Source: Anaerolineae bacterium UTCFX2
GTDB lineage: Bacteria > Chloroflexota > Anaerolineae > Anaerolineales > UBA4823
Reading direction: 5' to 3'
DNA: 64,000 bases
NCBI GenBank assembly: GCA_002050125.1
Contig: MWTA01000044.1
Location: 1-64,000 of the forward strand
A program made the position numbers and the translations under genes. A model generated the notes under the pieces. That model was not told where the DNA came from. It worked only from the letters and a program-made list of their open reading frames with translations, and searched no databases. Below are positions 63,138-64,000 of the stretch, piece by piece (the stretch's first letter is position 1; each line of letters opens with the position of its first letter).

Positions 63138-64000
63138 GGAATGGCTGCCGGGCTAGTTTCGGTGACGTTGCTCTCCGGCGTAGCAATGCCAACGCTCTCG
63201 CCGCGAAGATAGCAGAGGATGCCCGCAGCTACGCCCTCGGCGATCCGATCCGGTTCCTGGGTAAGTATGGTGCGGTCCAGGTTCATAAAGCCGGTTTCGA
63301 TAATTGCCGCCGGTGTGTTTTCGTTGATTTCCCCAAAAGCGTGATAGCTTGTCATGTCCGGAGTGACGCTGGTGCTGTGTACCGGTAGACCGGTGATTGC
63401 GCCATAGCGCGCCCGCAAGCAGGAAGTTAGGCTGGCGGTTCGTTCCGGATAGCGGGTGGCGAACGCGGCGGCGACTTTATAGCCGGTCGCCTCGTTGTTG
63501 ATGAATTCGCACGAATCGTTGTGGATCGAGACAAGGGCGGCTGCGTGAAAACCGGTCAGCCGTTCGTCAAATTCCTGGAGCAACTCGACCTGATAGCCTT
63601 CGCGGGTCAAGATTTTCTGGACCTGGGTGGCAATGTTCAAGTTCAGGTCCACTTCTTTCAGCCCGTCCGAACAAACGGCGCCCGAGTCGTTTTTCCAATG
63701 ACCAGCAACGATTCCCACCAGGTTTGGGTTTGGCAAAGTGGGGGTTGGCGCCCCGGGCAGGAAGGTCGGGGTCGGCTGGAGCGCCAGGCTGGAGTTCGTG
63801 GCAGTCAGCGAAGGGAAAAGCGTATTTGGACGACCGGGTGTCCAGGCTGTGAACAAGGTTGCCAGAACGGCGGCAACCGCAAAAACGACTTCGAGATGGA
63901 ACAGCATCCCTTTCCGGGCGGGCTTGTTGGGCGTGCTCCAGATCAGATCCAAAATACGGCGGGGGGAGTGAGCCTGGGCAGGATGAGAGGCTGGCTGAGA
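63134..64000 (-). CDS. N-acetylmuramoyl-L-alanine amidase (Amidase_3), N-terminus beyond window
   Basis: Zinc amidase cleaving peptidoglycan stem peptides. Motifs: GIVAGHWKND (His ligand), DGLKEVDLNLNIA (Glu), LVSIHNDSCEF (His) and AAIIETGFMN (catalytic Glu). A membrane segment (VVFAVAAVLATLFTAW) precedes a short Thr/Pro-rich stretch, so the enzyme is anchored outside the cell. The minus-strand frame stays open to the window edge with no ATG before about residue 16 of the visible TTG-initiated form, so the true start is probably outside the window. Together with YkuD it forms a cell-wall operon. Confidence 0.88.
   Translation of the reverse strand, partial: SQPASHPAQAHSPRRILDLIWSTPNKPARKGMLFHLEVVFAVAAVLATLFTAWTPGRPNTLFPSLTATNSSLALQPTPTFLPGAPTPTLPNPNLVGIVAGHWKNDSGAVCSDGLKEVDLNLNIATQVQKILTREGYQVELLQEFDERLTGFHAAALVSIHNDSCEFINNEATGYKVAAAFATRYPERTASLTSCLRARYGAITGLPVHSTSVTPDMTSYHAFGEINENTPAAIIETGFMNLDRTILTQEPDRIAEGVAAGILCYLRGESVGIATPESNVTETSPAAIP

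Overview
The window (about 52% GC by eye, bacterial gene density) looks like a chromosomal segment of an anaerobic, saccharolytic member of the Chloroflexota, most likely Anaerolineae-like. This is inferred from a bacterial-type CODH/acetyl-CoA synthase set, Pro/Thr-rich linkers in surface proteins, RbsC/MglA-type sugar ABC transporters and mannosylglucosylglycerate-type solute genes. No phylogenetic marker was tested. Both ends cut through genes: mnmA on the left, an N-acetylmuramoyl-L-alanine amidase on the right.

Region 1 (1-4.1 kb) is housekeeping: mnmA and a cysteine desulfurase on the minus strand, then tatD and a polyprenyl diphosphate synthase on the plus strand, closed by a terminator. 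Region 2 (4.1-29.1 kb) is a carbohydrate catabolic locus built around a divergent promoter pair at 21.1-21.2 kb. A 15-gene minus-strand run carries a HutC-type regulator, SDR, class II aldolase/epimerase, SorC-type regulator, UlaE-like epimerase, E1-alpha/E1-beta/E2 of a 2-oxoacid dehydrogenase, two tandem PIG-L deacetylases, a sugar ABC transporter with a double-domain binding lipoprotein, an FGGY kinase and an aldo/keto reductase. The plus-strand run carries a DegT-type aminotransferase, a VOC protein, a CoA-transferase, an SDR, a fucose-isomerase-like protein and a second FGGY kinase. UlaE, AraD/UlaF-like and kinase genes suggest entry to D-xylulose 5-phosphate through L-xylulose/L-ribulose 5-phosphates. 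The deacetylases and aminotransferase hint at an amino or N-acetylated sugar.

Region 3 (29.1-46.7 kb) starts with tRNA-Met(CAT), then a Wood-Ljungdahl cluster on the plus strand: a RACo-like activator, an HMA-like small protein, cooS/acsA, acsB, acsD, acsC, a second RACo-like activator, acsE and a fused MetV-MetF. A DUF885-like metallopeptidase, panB and an unrecognised conserved-looking protein follow. A promoter and an intrinsic-terminator-like hairpin in the leader before the CODH genes suggest attenuation. CooC- and AcsF-type nickel insertases are absent from the window.

Region 4 (46.8-50.4 kb) holds an oxidoreductase, a YigZ protein, a membrane protein and a UroD-family protein. Region 5 (50.3-59.1 kb, minus strand) reads as a glucosylglycerate / mannosylglucosylglycerate operon: histidine phosphatase (GpgP-like), GpgS fused to universal-stress domains, two GT4 glycosyltransferases, a GH63-like hydrolase and a GH13_18 phosphorylase, i.e. 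synthesis and breakdown together. Region 6 (59.3-64 kb) has a GNAT protein, a DegV protein, a small hypothetical protein and a cell-wall pair (YkuD L,D-transpeptidase and Amidase_3).

All assignments come from reading motifs, gene order and signals in the sequence. No database search was run.
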